From CAZMZW01 sp963802275 (lineage in GTDB: Bacteria > Chloroflexota > Anaerolineae > Anaerolineales > Anaerolineaceae), in the NCBI GenBank assembly GCA_963802275.1, contig CAWDIB010000004.1:558001-622000 (forward strand): DNA of 64,000 bases. Direction: 5' to 3'. Positions 28,577-37,348 of this stretch are shown one piece after another (positions within the stretch are counted from its first letter, which is position 1; each line of letters begins with the position of its first letter). The position numbers and the translations under genes were made by a program. The notes below the pieces were generated by a model. The model did no database searches, was not told the DNA's origin, and worked only from the letters and a program-made list of their open reading frames with translations.

Positions 28577-28858
28577 TCAAACCAGCGGATCGTATCCGCC
28601 CGGATTGAAGGGATTGCAGCGTAAAACACGGTGAATGGCCTTGAAAAGGCCTATAATGAATCCATACTTGTAGACAGCTTGATACCCATAATGGGAGCAG
28701 GTTGGATAAAAGCGGCAGGTATTGCCCGGCAGCGCCCGCGAAACAGTCTTTTGATACAGACGAATCAGCACCAGCAGCAGCCATTGAGGAATATTCCATA
28801 TAGTTAATTTAAAATCATTCAATGCCGGTTCATCAGGATATATCTGGTCTGGCATCAT
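28577..28858 (-). CDS. yidD: Membrane protein insertion efficiency factor YidD
   Basis: 93 residues, slightly longer than usual because of about 20 N-terminal residues before the core. The core is diagnostic: LIRLYQKTVSRALPGNTCRF, YPTCSHYGYQAV, and NPFNPGGYDPL. It has the conserved Cys residues and an amphipathic helix that binds the inner membrane face. Lies 12 bp below rnpA as in most bacteria. Confidence 0.93.
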   Translation of the reverse strand: MMPDQIYPDEPALNDFKLTIWNIPQWLLLVLIRLYQKTVSRALPGNTCRFYPTCSHYGYQAVYKYGFIIGLFKAIHRVLRCNPFNPGGYDPLV

Positions 28859-28870
28859 TGGAATCTCTGT

Positions 28871-29206
28871 TCAATCCATCAACCCGGCTTCGCGTACGAG
28901 GGCTTTCATGGCGTCCCTGATCGCGGCGAAATCCGCTGTAAGAATTGGCTGGCGCGCATAGAAAATCAAATCCCAGCCAAGTGCAATCATTGAATAAATT
29001 TCATCCACACAGGCACGCAAGCGTCTTTTGACACGGTTGCGGTCAACGGCATTGCCCACCCTCCGCCCTGCAGCAACCGCAAAACGGGAAATGTCCAGGT
29101 AATTTTGCGCAACCAATAAGACCATATAAGTATTGGTAAAAACCTTACCGTTCTGTCTGACGTGAAGAAAATCGGTCAAATGGGTCAGATGCTGCTTTTT
29201 GTTCAA
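28871..29206 (-). CDS. rnpA: Ribonuclease P protein component
   Basis: 111 residues, the protein subunit that helps RNase P RNA cleave pre-tRNA 5' leaders. Signature RRVGNAVDRNRVKRRLRACV (the RNR motif) and the basic N terminus MNKKQHLTHLTDF are typical. The start is TTG at 29206, giving exactly this N terminus. 66 bp below rpmH. Confidence 0.93.
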   Translation of the reverse strand: MNKKQHLTHLTDFLHVRQNGKVFTNTYMVLLVAQNYLDISRFAVAAGRRVGNAVDRNRVKRRLRACVDEIYSMIALGWDLIFYARQPILTADFAAIRDAMKALVREAGLMD

Positions 29207-29271
29207 CCATCAACCCATTCTCTCTTATGGTGAAAAATATTGATCAGCAATTTATTCTGCGAAACAGGAAT

Positions 29272-29444
29272 TTATTGCCAGCGAACATGTTTGACGCTGT
29301 TATTTTTCTTGACCGTTAATTGAATCCTGCCCTTGGCGCGCCTGCTTTTAATACCCGACGTCCATTGGCGGTCGACATCCTCTGCCGAAAACCATGTACA
29401 CGAAGTCTGTGACGAACACGTGGTTGATAAACCCTTTTTGGCAT
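29272..29444 (-). CDS. rpmH: 50S ribosomal protein L34 (one-base frameshift)
   Basis: ATG 29444 (gaggt upstream) encodes MPKRVYQPRVRHRLRVHGFR, then QRMSTANGRRVLKA, the standard L34 sequence. Downstream the proper continuation RRAKGRIQLTV is found only after adding one base near 29341, ending in NSVKHVRWQ and a stop at 29272. Uncorrected, the frame ends early as AGAPRAGFN. The span of 173 bp is one base short of a whole number of codons. L34 is very conserved, so a sequence error is most likely. Too short to have been noticed as a long open frame. Confidence 0.9.
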
Positions 29445-29479
29445 GCAACTACCTCTTACTCTATTAATTTAACGGGAAA

Positions 29480-29504
29480 ATTATACCATAGGGGTAAACC
29501 CTAT
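29480..29504 (-). promoter_or_regulatory. rpmH promoter with overlapping inverted repeat
   Basis: Minus strand TGG followed by perfect TATAAT (29480-29488), about 36 bp before the rpmH ATG. Immediately upstream, at the -35 position, lies a perfect inverted repeat ATAGGG-N5-CCCTAT (29488-29504), which could be an operator. Confidence 0.6.
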
Positions 29505-29515
29505 ACCGAAATCGG

Positions 29516-30820
29516 TCATGCGGCATGATTACCGCAGGACTCAATGATTTTTCCTTTTATGATTCCATCCCGAACATCAATCAACCGAACGGTGGAGATA
29601 CAATTCCATAAATTGGTATCCGCTTCCGCCCTGATCCGCAAGTAGTTGTCTGATAACCCCTCCAATTCAAAGTAATTTTCTGCCACAGGAATCATCTTTT
29701 CCCATAAAACCTGATGGTGATGACCCTTTTGCTCCTGACGAAAATCAAGGGCGGAATCAACCAAAATACCCCTTAAAATGCGGCTGCGCTCCTTTTTTAC
29801 CAAAGGGCCGACCTGGCTTGGGAATTTTGCCGCCAGCGTTTGAGGCCGGGGAGAAAAGGAAAAAACATGCCCGCCGGCGAAATGGATTTCACGGGCCAAT
29901 TCAAACGTTTCAGCAAATTCCTGGTCGGTCTCACCTGGAAAACCGACGATCAGGTCAGTGGTGATGGCAATATTTCCATCCACTCTTTTTATGGATCTGA
30001 CCAGATCGGCAAACCTGTCCGGGCTCATGGGGCGCTGCATTCGTTTCAAAACCGCCGATGAACCAGATTGCATGGGTATGTGCAAATGCCGGCACAAGCG
30101 AGGGTCTTCAAACAGGTTCAAGAACTGGTCATTAATTTCCCATGGCTCAATGGAAGATAGGCGTAACCGAGGAATGGTAGTTGCCGAAAATATTTTGCGT
30201 ATTAAATCCCGCAATTGAACGGACGGTTCCAAATCATGGCCCCACGCACCCAATTGAGCCCCGGTCAAGACCACTTCCTTTACACCCGAAGCAATCGCCG
30301 ATTGTACATCCGCAATGACAGTCTCCACAATGCAACTGCGGCTGCGGCCGCGCGCGATGCGGGTGATGCAGTACGAACAAACATGATCACAACCGTCCTG
30401 AACTTTAATGAACGCCCGTGTTCGTTTGTGTTGCCCCGGGAGGGACACCCTTGCTAACCCCAGCAATGAATCAGTCGCTGGATCGCCACCGGTTAATTGC
30501 TGAAAAATGGAATTTTTCTGTGAATTGGGGAAGACTTTGTCCACCGAAGGCAGCCGGGCTGCTTCCTGCGGATCGATGGTTGCCCAGCAGCCAGTGGGGA
30601 TGATCCTGGCTGCTCCCCTGCGAGCCGCCTGGCGGATCTTCTGGCGCGAATCCGAACTGGCGGCTGATGTGACCGCACAGGTATTAATGATGACAATATC
30701 CGCCTGGCCGGCATCATCAACAATCTGATGCCCGGCGGAAATAAATTGACCTGCCAGTTTTTCGATTTCACTCTGGTTGAGCCGGCAGCCCACAGAATCC
30801 AGAAAAATTTTCATCTGCAT
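29516..30820 (-). CDS. mtaB: tRNA t6A37 methylthiotransferase MtaB
   Basis: 434 residues, radical-SAM enzyme forming ms2t6A37 in tRNA. The N-terminal UPF0004 domain carries cluster ligands Cys12, Cys48 and Cys78. The radical-SAM triad is Cys144, Cys148 and Cys151 in DGCDHVCSYCITRIARG, and the C-terminal region corresponds to the TRAM domain (VRLIDVRDGIIKGKI). MtaB is chosen over MiaB/RimO from the N terminus VGCRLNQSEIEKLAGQF. Directly upstream of the rpmH promoter on the same strand. Confidence 0.9.
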   Translation of the reverse strand: MQMKIFLDSVGCRLNQSEIEKLAGQFISAGHQIVDDAGQADIVIINTCAVTSAASSDSRQKIRQAARRGAARIIPTGCWATIDPQEAARLPSVDKVFPNSQKNSIFQQLTGGDPATDSLLGLARVSLPGQHKRTRAFIKVQDGCDHVCSYCITRIARGRSRSCIVETVIADVQSAIASGVKEVVLTGAQLGAWGHDLEPSVQLRDLIRKIFSATTIPRLRLSSIEPWEINDQFLNLFEDPRLCRHLHIPMQSGSSAVLKRMQRPMSPDRFADLVRSIKRVDGNIAITTDLIVGFPGETDQEFAETFELAREIHFAGGHVFSFSPRPQTLAAKFPSQVGPLVKKERSRILRGILVDSALDFRQEQKGHHHQVLWEKMIPVAENYFELEGLSDNYLRIRAEADTNLWNCISTVRLIDVRDGIIKGKIIESCGNHAA

Positions 30821-30915
30821 AAATATATCTCATTAAGAAACTGACATGAAAGGATTGATTGTCTCTGTATCTCTTTCAAATTATTATTTTTAAAAATCCG
30901 CACAAGTATAAATTC

Positions 30916-30944
30916 TTGACACACCCCGCAAAAAGTGATAATCT
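30916..30944 (+). promoter_or_regulatory. Promoter of the cold-shock gene
   Basis: TTGACA at 30916-30921, 17-bp spacer, TAATCT at 30939-30944 preceded by TGA (extended -10); GATAAT at 30937 is the alternative box. It would give a leader of about 90 nt before the ATG at 31041. Confidence 0.65.
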
Positions 30945-30957
30945 TATGCCCGTCGTC

Positions 30958-31009
30958 CGCAGGTTCAATACCAATCAACCCAGTTTCATTTTGAAATGGA
31001 TTGCCTGCG
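30958..31009 (+). other. Stem-loop in the cold-shock mRNA leader
   Basis: CGCAGG-TT-CAAT (30958-30969) pairs with ATTG-CCTGCG (31000-31009), ten pairs with a two-base bulge, enclosing an inner hairpin TTTCA/TGAAA (30984-30996). The RBS (ggag, about 31029-31032) and ATG lie outside the stem. Confidence 0.6.
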
Positions 31010-31040
31010 ATATTTTATTCAAAAAGATGGAGTAACAAAG

Positions 31041-31253
31041 ATGGCAGAACGTTTTAAAGGAACCATTAAATGGTTCAGCCCTTCCAAGGGTTATGGGTTC
31101 ATCGGGCGTGAAGATGGTGAGGATGTTTTCGTTCATTTCTCGGCGATCCAGATGGAAGGGTACAAATCCCTCAAACAGGGACAGGTTGTTGAGTTTTCAA
31201 TCGAAGAAGGCCCAAAAGGCCTGCAAGCTGCAGAGGTAGTCACAGTTTCATAA
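31041..31253 (+). CDS. Cold-shock domain protein (CspA family)
   Basis: 70 residues, a single OB-fold that binds single-stranded RNA/DNA and melts mRNA structure. Both RNA motifs are present: RNP1 KGYGFIG and RNP2 VFVHFSAI. I start at ATG 31041 (ggag upstream; MAERFKGTIKWF), although an in-frame ATG at 30996 sits inside the leader stem. Transcribed alone, with its own promoter, structured leader and a terminator. Confidence 0.95.
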   Translation: MAERFKGTIKWFSPSKGYGFIGREDGEDVFVHFSAIQMEGYKSLKQGQVVEFSIEEGPKGLQAAEVVTVS

Positions 31254-31276
31254 GCACTTATTAAACGACAAAATAA

Positions 31277-31308
31277 TTGAGCCGCTGATCCAGCGGCTCA
31301 ATTTGTTT
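31277..31308. terminator. Bidirectional terminator after the cold-shock gene
   Basis: Strong 11-bp stem TTGAGCCGCTG / CAGCGGCTCAA with a 3-nt loop (31277-31301), followed by TTTGTTT on the plus strand and by TTATTTTG on the minus strand. Lies between convergent genes. Confidence 0.82.
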
Positions 31309-31948
31309 AAGGCACGGAAATATTCAATTTGTCTGCAATCAGCTTGAGGTATTCCAAAACGGTAAATCTCCATCCCTCTGCTTTTAAGAACCAGGTGCGG
31401 GAGTTGTACCAACTGTTGGAAGTGGGATGGATCATCAATTTAATTTCAGAATCCTTAAAAACATCAAGGAAAATGCCATAGGCACGCCGGGTATGATACG
31501 GATCAGTAACGATGATGGCGGAGACCATTTGCTGGTTGGTCATCAGCTTCTTGACCGCCAAGGCTTCATCCCGGGTGTTGCTGACGACCTTATCGGTGAC
31601 AAGGATATTGCCGCTGGGAACGCCGTTGGAAAGAAGCACGATGCGCATGTCAAAACTGTAGAGTTGTTTGTAACCTTCCAGCTTCTGCCCTGTTTCGGTA
31701 AGAATGATCTTGTTGGCATACTCTTCATTGTAGAGCCGCAAAGCTTCCGTCATGCGCGTTTCCTCCCCGCCACTTAAAACCACGATGGCGTTGGCTGCTT
31801 CCAGGTTGCTGGCGATAATGAGATAGGCACCCGCGGCTCGCAGAACAAAATACAAGACAAACGGCAAAGTAAAAGCCAGGACTAGCGCGATAAGAATGCA
31901 AACGCCTGATTTCGGTTTGGATTTTTTATTACTGTTTTTCTTTGCCAT
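31307..31948 (-). CDS. YdcF/ElyC-like DUF218 membrane protein
   Basis: 213 residues. A basic N terminus, one membrane helix (about 18-45), then a DUF218 domain: AIVVLSGGEETRMTEALRLY, VVSNTRDEALAV and IIVTDPYHTRRAY. DUF218 proteins (SanA, ElyC, YdcF) are linked to envelope or undecaprenyl-phosphate functions in E. coli, but their reaction is unsettled. Single gene, convergent with the cold-shock gene. The outer location is inferred from the N-terminal anchor. Confidence 0.8.
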   Translation of the reverse strand: MAKKNSNKKSKPKSGVCILIALVLAFTLPFVLYFVLRAAGAYLIIASNLEAANAIVVLSGGEETRMTEALRLYNEEYANKIILTETGQKLEGYKQLYSFDMRIVLLSNGVPSGNILVTDKVVSNTRDEALAVKKLMTNQQMVSAIIVTDPYHTRRAYGIFLDVFKDSEIKLMIHPTSNSWYNSRTWFLKAEGWRFTVLEYLKLIADKLNISVP

Positions 31949-31988
31949 TTTTATAGAAAAATTTACAAGGCGGTTAATGTATCACATT

Positions 31989-33146
31989 TTAATTATGCTC
32001 GAGAACCGCTTTTTTCATTCTTTCCAATGCCTGTTTAAGGACAGTCCGCGGGCAGCCAAAATTCATACGGATGAATCCCTCCCCTCCCGTGCCAAAAGCC
32101 TTGCCATCATTGAATGCAATTTTCGCTTCGTTTAAAAAATATTCGCATGGATTGACTTTGTCAGCGAAATCCCGGCAATCCAGCCAGGCTAGATAAGTGG
32201 CTTCAGGAGAAAAAACCTTGATTCGGGGAATCTCCTGCCGGATAAAAGATACCAGGAAATCACGGTTGGCTTGAAGATATGAAAGAACCTGCCGCAGCCA
32301 ATCCGCGCCCTGCGCATAAGCCGCCCAGGCAGCTTCCAAACTCAAAACCGAAGGACAACCGACCAAACCATTCTTTCCATTTGCGATTTTTGAGCGCAGA
32401 TGAGCATCCTGAATGATCATGAACGAGCATTTTAGTCCGGCAATATTGAACGTTTTACTGGGCGCCATCAAGGTGATCGTCCTCTCAGCAATCTGCTGCC
32501 CAAGGGAGGCGATGGGAGTGTGATGCCGGTCATCAAAAAGAAAATCGCAGTGAATTTCATCGGATATGATGATCAAATTCTTTCGGACACAAACTTCCGC
32601 AATGGCTGCCAATTCATTTTTGGAAAAAACCCTGCCAACCGGATTATGCGGATTGCAGAGAATTAAAAACCGCGTTTGGGGGGTGATGGCCGATTCCAAT
32701 TTTTCAAGGTCAATTCCGTAATAGCCGTCTGCATAAGCCGTCAGAGGAGATTCAACCGTGACCATGCCGGCATGCGGTGCAATTTCAAAAAAGGGTGGGT
32801 AGACCGGCGTTTGAATCAACAGTCCATCACCCGGCTGACCCAGTGATTGCACAGCCAGGTTCAAACCAGTCACCACACCAGGAATAATGACAATATCTTC
32901 TTCGGAAATACGCCAAGCATAATGCTCCTCTGCCCATTGGGTGAAAACCTGTCTCAATTCCCAATAGTCACATTCATAGCCAAAGATGCCATGCTGCAAT
33001 CTCTTCTCTAGGGCTTGCATCACCACGGGGGGAGCCTGCAGATCCATGTCAGCAATCCACATCGGCAGTACATCCGGAGGATAAGCATCCCACTTAATAC
33101 TGTGGGTGTTCAATCGGTTCACAACCTGGTTAAAGTCATATTCCAT
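31989..33146 (-). CDS. patB: MalY/PatB-type C-S lyase (PLP aminotransferase fold)
   Basis: 385 residues. Beta-elimination of cystathionine or cysteine-type substrates is the usual activity; some members are aminotransferases. Features: MWIADMDLQAPP (substrate loop), CNPHNPVGRVFSKNELA, ISDEIHCDF and APSKTFNIAGLKCSF with Lys231 as Schiff-base residue. The N-terminal pattern NRLNTHSIKWD is specific to the MalY/PatB branch. Single gene, 41 bp upstream (minus strand) of the DUF218 gene. PatB is used as a family label; the real substrate is unproven. Confidence 0.85.
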   Translation of the reverse strand: MEYDFNQVVNRLNTHSIKWDAYPPDVLPMWIADMDLQAPPVVMQALEKRLQHGIFGYECDYWELRQVFTQWAEEHYAWRISEEDIVIIPGVVTGLNLAVQSLGQPGDGLLIQTPVYPPFFEIAPHAGMVTVESPLTAYADGYYGIDLEKLESAITPQTRFLILCNPHNPVGRVFSKNELAAIAEVCVRKNLIIISDEIHCDFLFDDRHHTPIASLGQQIAERTITLMAPSKTFNIAGLKCSFMIIQDAHLRSKIANGKNGLVGCPSVLSLEAAWAAYAQGADWLRQVLSYLQANRDFLVSFIRQEIPRIKVFSPEATYLAWLDCRDFADKVNPCEYFLNEAKIAFNDGKAFGTGGEGFIRMNFGCPRTVLKQALERMKKAVLEHN

Positions 33147-33234
33147 AATCGGTTAATATTACCGCAGCTTTTTTGCAGGCGATTGATTTTTTCTTTTTGC
33201 TGCTGGTATACTGAATTTCAAGCCAGCAAATATC

Positions 33235-34140
33235 ATGAATCGCATAAATCCTGGATTCACCCCTCAAATTTCCTTCCCTCAACCACCTGACTGGCCGGAT
33301 TATGAACTGCTCGACAGCGGCAACGGCGCCAAATTGGAGCGGTTCGGACCATTTCACTTAAACCGGCCGGAGCCGGAAGCCATCTGGAAACCTGCCCTGC
33401 TGGAAAATGAATGGGGCAAGGCGGATGCAACCTTCTTCGCTGGCCGGGGTGAAGAATTAGGGCGATGGCAGCTGAGGACAAAAATGCCTGAGCGCTGGTC
33501 AATCAATTTCCGCAAGATCAAATTCTGGCTGCAGCTTTCGTCTTCAAGGCATATTGGGGTTTTCCCGGAACAAGCGGTCCAATGGGATTGGATCCTGAGA
33601 CAATCCACCTCCCCTGGAAACCAGCCTGTAAAAGTGCTGAATTTATTTGGGTATTCGGGTATTGCCACCTTGGCAGCCGCCAGTGCAGGCGCCCAGGTGA
33701 CGCATGTGGATGCCTCGCCCAAAGCCGTGCGCTGGGCGCGTGAAAACCAGGAACTGAGCGGGTTGGCCAATGCGCCCGTCCGCTGGATTGTGGATGATGC
33801 CTTAAAGTTCGTCCGCCGTGAGGTAAAAAGGGGAAATCGTTATGACGGCCTTATTCTCGACCCTCCAAAGTTCGGCCGTGGCCCAAAGGGGGAAGTATGG
33901 GAATTTTATAAATTGCTGCCCGCCCTGCTGGCGGATTGCCGCGCTGTCCTTTGCGAAGATCCCCAATACCTATTGATTACGGCTTATGCAGTCAAAGCTT
34001 CATCGCTGACCCTGTTGGAAGTAATCGGGGAATTGATGAGTTCATTTTCCGGCACTGCCAGCGCAGGGGAATTGCTGTTGCAGGAAAAATCCGCCGGAAG
34101 ATATCTATCCAAGGCCATTTTTGCCTATTGGTCAAAATAA
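33235..34140 (+). CDS. SAM-dependent methyltransferase, RlmI/RlmK type
   Basis: 301 residues. Rossmann methyltransferase of the 23S rRNA m5C/m7G group. The SAM loop is VLNLFGYSGIATLAAASAGA, followed by THVDASPKAVRWARENQ and the substrate-pocket motif LDPPKFGRGPKGEVW. The N-terminal PUA domain of RlmI is missing; about 110 residues of another fold precede the catalytic domain, as in shorter Chloroflexota members. Exact target not assigned. First gene of a plus-strand cluster. Confidence 0.82.
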   Translation: MNRINPGFTPQISFPQPPDWPDYELLDSGNGAKLERFGPFHLNRPEPEAIWKPALLENEWGKADATFFAGRGEELGRWQLRTKMPERWSINFRKIKFWLQLSSSRHIGVFPEQAVQWDWILRQSTSPGNQPVKVLNLFGYSGIATLAAASAGAQVTHVDASPKAVRWARENQELSGLANAPVRWIVDDALKFVRREVKRGNRYDGLILDPPKFGRGPKGEVWEFYKLLPALLADCRAVLCEDPQYLLITAYAVKASSLTLLEVIGELMSSFSGTASAGELLLQEKSAGRYLSKAIFAYWSK

Positions 34141-34159
34141 CATCAGGAGCTTTCAAGCA

Positions 34160-35545
34160 TTGAACAAGAGAGCAAACATTAAAACCACCACTCCGATACC
34201 AGAAAAGCTGAGCCTGAAAATAAAGATTTTTTATGCCCTGGGCAACTGGGGCAATACCACCACCACAACCATCTTTGGTTTCTTCTTTGCATTTTTCTTG
34301 ACCGATATCGCCAGACTCAAACCAATTTATGTGGCAGTGATCCTATTGATCGGCGGGGTGTGGGATGCCATCAATGATCCTATGATCGGAGTATGGGTGG
34401 ACCGGGTGCGCAGCCGCTGGGGCAGAAGGCGCCCCTTCTTTCTTTTCGGCGCCCTGCCATATGCCATCTTCTTCATTATGTTGTGGTGGGTACCATCCTG
34501 GAGCAACCAATTAGCCCTGGCCGGGTATTATGCCCTTGCTTATCTTCTTTACGACACCGCCTTTACCGTTGTTTCGGTGCCTTACAGCGCGCTGACCCCG
34601 GAACTGACCGAGGATTACGATGAACGCACCAGTCTGAATGGATATAGCCAGGCCGTCAGTATTCTGGGTGGATTGATCGCAGCGATTGCTGTGCCGATGC
34701 TGAAAGACAGCTTCTCCGACCAAAAAACAGGATTTTTCGTCGCCGGACTGGTATTTGGCATCCTTGCTTTTCTAACTTACCTGCTTTTATTCTTCACGAT
34801 CAATGAAAAGTTTCCCAATGCAAGAAAAATCTCCTATGATGCTTTTAAAGCCATCCGCATTACTTTCCGCAACCAGGCTTTTCGATACGCAGCCGGCATT
34901 TACCTGACCGCCTGGGCGGCGGTGAACCTGGTGGGCACTGAATTGCTTTACTACCTGAAATACCTGATGGGGATGGAAAAGGATTTTGAGCTGATCCTCG
35001 GACTGCTGATGGGCTGTGGGCTGCTATGCGTGCCACTGGTTGTGTGGCTGTCTAGAAAAAAGGGCAAGCAGAGCGCCTATATCATCAGCATGACCTGGTG
35101 GATCGTCATCCTACTGGCGCTGGCCTTATTGCCCACCTCGTGGGGTTGGATCATCTACCTGCTGGCCGCCTCAGCAGGACTGGGGGTGGCAGCCGCGCAC
35201 GTCATCCCGGCGGCAATGATCCCGGACGTGATCGAGCAGGACGAACTGGAAACCAGCCTGCGCCGGGAAGGCACATTTTATGGCATCCTGGTGTTTTTCC
35301 AAAAAGTCGGCACGGCTGTGATGCTGGCGCTGGCACAATTCATTTTTTCTCAAACGGGGTATATCGCGGACGGTGTGCAGAATCATGCGACCATCCTGGC
35401 CATCCGCATCGTGGCTGGGGTCATCCCAGCCATATTATTGGCAATCTCCCTCTGGCTAGCCTGGAAATTTCCGATCAACCGAAAAAAGCACCGCGCATTA
35501 CAAGAAGCGGTGGCAAAAAGGAGAATGGAAATGGAGCAGCCATGA
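34160..35545 (+). CDS. GPH family (MelB-like) sugar/cation transporter
   Basis: About 461 residues, twelve membrane helices. Major facilitator related glycoside-pentoside-hexuronide symporter. Signatures: FFLTDIARLKP, WDAINDPMIGVWVDR, SRWGRRRPFFLFGALP and SVPYSALTPELTEDYDERT. I start at TTG 34160 because aggag lies at 34144-34148; an ATG at 34121 would overlap the previous gene by 20 bp without an RBS. Substrate cannot be told. The stop overlaps the next start region by four bases. Confidence 0.85.
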   Translation: MNKRANIKTTTPIPEKLSLKIKIFYALGNWGNTTTTTIFGFFFAFFLTDIARLKPIYVAVILLIGGVWDAINDPMIGVWVDRVRSRWGRRRPFFLFGALPYAIFFIMLWWVPSWSNQLALAGYYALAYLLYDTAFTVVSVPYSALTPELTEDYDERTSLNGYSQAVSILGGLIAAIAVPMLKDSFSDQKTGFFVAGLVFGILAFLTYLLLFFTINEKFPNARKISYDAFKAIRITFRNQAFRYAAGIYLTAWAAVNLVGTELLYYLKYLMGMEKDFELILGLLMGCGLLCVPLVVWLSRKKGKQSAYIISMTWWIVILLALALLPTSWGWIIYLLAASAGLGVAAAHVIPAAMIPDVIEQDELETSLRREGTFYGILVFFQKVGTAVMLALAQFIFSQTGYIADGVQNHATILAIRIVAGVIPAILLAISLWLAWKFPINRKKHRALQEAVAKRRMEMEQP

Positions 35546-36459
35546 ATAATCTGGCACATACCTTTTCAATTATCGCCCGCGACCCCAAGACCGGGCAAAT
35601 GGGTGTGGCGGTGCAATCGCACTGGTTCGCAGTTGGTTCGCTGTGCCCGTGGGCGGAGGCGGGGGTGGGCGCCATAGCCACCCAGTCACTGGTTGACCCG
35701 GGATATGGAGCATTGGGTTTGAATTTGCTGAGAAGCGGCCGGTCAGCCCAGGAAACGCTGGCAGAACTGCTAACCAGGGATGAAAACCGCGAGAACCGCC
35801 AGGTGGCGATGGTGGATGCCAATGGACAAGTAGCCAGCAACACTGGAAAGAACTGCATCGCCGAAGCCGGGCATCTCAACGGTGATGGCTGGTCGGTGCA
35901 AGCCAATATGATGAAGAATCCGTCGGTTTGGCCAGCCATGGCAGGCGCCTTCCAAGCTGCAACCGGTGATTTGGCAGACCGGATATTAACTGCCCTGCTG
36001 GCCGCCCAACAGGCAGGCGGCGACATCCGCGGCAAGCAAAGCGCCGCGCTGCTGGTGGTGGATGAGCAGAAAACGGAAAAACCATGGGAGCACGTATTGT
36101 TCAACATCCGCGTGGATGACCACCCCGAGCCGCTGACTGAATTACAACGATTATTAAAAACACAACGAGCGTACCACTTGATGAATGAGGGGGATGAGCT
36201 GCTGGGAAAAAAAGATTTTGAAGGAGCCATGCTCAAATACCAGGCGGCCGAGGAATATGCAGCACATATAGATGAAATTCCTTTCTGGGTGGCGGTCACC
36301 CTGGCCGAATCGGGCAATCTGGAAAAAGCGCTGCCCATCTTCAAGCGGGTCTTTGCGGTCAATCCGGATTGGGCAGAACTGGTCAAAAGACTACCCAGGT
36401 CAGGATTCTTGAAAGATGATGCCGTGATGATGGCAAAGATCATGGAGATGTTGAAGTAA
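35542..36459 (+). CDS. DUF1028 (Ntn-hydrolase-like) protein with TPR-like C terminus
   Basis: 305 residues. The N-terminal about 205 residues are DUF1028: HTFSIIARDPKTGQMGVAVQ, GVGAIATQSLVDPGYG and AEAGHLNGDGWSVQANMM. This family has a proteasome-like Ntn fold and no settled reaction. Residues about 220-300 look like two TPR-like helical pairs (AYHLMNEGDELLGKKDFEGA, then ALPIFKRVFAVNPDWAELV). Overlaps the transporter stop by four bases (ATGA), and its own stop overlaps an unused ATG before ppk2, so the three genes are a unit. Confidence 0.82.
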   Translation: MNNLAHTFSIIARDPKTGQMGVAVQSHWFAVGSLCPWAEAGVGAIATQSLVDPGYGALGLNLLRSGRSAQETLAELLTRDENRENRQVAMVDANGQVASNTGKNCIAEAGHLNGDGWSVQANMMKNPSVWPAMAGAFQAATGDLADRILTALLAAQQAGGDIRGKQSAALLVVDEQKTEKPWEHVLFNIRVDDHPEPLTELQRLLKTQRAYHLMNEGDELLGKKDFEGAMLKYQAAEEYAAHIDEIPFWVAVTLAESGNLEKALPIFKRVFAVNPDWAELVKRLPRSGFLKDDAVMMAKIMEMLK

Positions 36460-36476
36460 TGACAAGGAGGAGAATA

Positions 36477-37293
36477 ATGAACCTGTACAAGGTGAAACCC
36501 AAGGAAAAAATAAAGTTCAATAAAGTGGATGCCAATGACTGCGGCGAATGGGAAGGCAAAAAGAAGGAAGCCAAAGCAAAACTGGCAGAGCTGAACCAAA
36601 GGTTGGACGAGCTGCAGGAGGTGCTGTACGCCGAGCACAAGCACAAGGTATTGATCGTCTTCCAAGCCATGGACGGCGGCGGAAAAGATGGCAGCATCCG
36701 CGCCGTATTCGAAGGGGTCAATCCGCAGGGCGTTAGAGTGGTGAACTTCAAAGCTCCCACCACGACCGAGCTCAGCCACGATTATCTTTGGCGGGTGCAC
36801 CAGGCAGTACCGGGAAAGGGTGAAATTGTGGTGTTCAACCGCTCACATTACGAGGACGTGTTGGTGGTGCGGGTGCACAACCTGGTTCCCAAAGAGACCT
36901 GGGAAAAGCGCTATGAGCACATCCGCAATTTTGAGAAGATGCTGGGGGATGAAGGTACGGTCATGCTCAAGTTCTGCCTGTTCATCGACAAGGAAGAACA
37001 AAAAAAGAGATTCCTGGAAAGATTGAACGACCCGACCAAGCAGTGGAAATTCAATCCCAATGATGTGAAGGAAAGAGAATTATGGGATGATTACATGGCG
37101 GCTTATGAGACCATGCTGAATGAGACCAGCACCGACTTACGCCCCCTGGTACCTTATTCCAGCCAACCGCAACTGGTACCGTAATCTCATCATCGCCAGC
37201 GCCATTGTAAAAAAATTGGCGGAGCTGAATCCACAATACCCGCCACTGGAAATTGACATCCAAAACGCCATCAAAGAGGTGGAAGCTTCTTAA
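36477..37293 (+). CDS. ppk2: Polyphosphate kinase 2 family (one-base frameshift)
   Basis: Uses polyphosphate to phosphorylate nucleotides. About 271 residues after correction. Walker A is AMDGGGKDGSIRA, the lid/Walker B segment is FNRSHYEDVLVVRVH, and KQWKFNPNDVKERELWDDY is highly typical. The frame breaks after TSTD (about 37136); dropping one T restores YAPWYLIPANRNWYRNLI and the C-terminal helix, ending at 37293. Uncorrected it stops at 37184. Start at 36477 uses aaggagg at 36463-36469. Nucleotide mono- versus diphosphate preference not decided. Confidence 0.92.
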
Positions 37294-37330
37294 GAAAAAG
37301 AGGGATTTCCGGTTTTGGGAAATCCCTCTT
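37293..37330. terminator. Terminator between ppk2 and the cytochrome-like gene
   Basis: 13-bp stem AAGAGGGATTTCC / GGAAATCCCTCTT (37298-37330). The minus-strand side is followed by TTTTTC, so it stops the convergent minus gene best; it may also serve ppk2. Confidence 0.8.
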
Positions 37331-37348
37331 AGTTATGCGTTAGCGAAT

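Noticed and set aside
29445..29515. dnaA or an origin next to rpmH
   Set aside because: The gene upstream is mtaB, and no DnaA-box cluster is seen in the gap.
35098..35541. In-frame upstream extension of the DUF1028 gene through the transporter
   Set aside because: ATG 35542 with ggag gives the family N terminus; the extension is out-of-frame transporter sequence.
35475..36800. A 441-codon minus-strand frame opposite DUF1028 and PPK2
   Set aside because: Antisense shadow of genes with recognisable motifs and RBSs; no domain seen.
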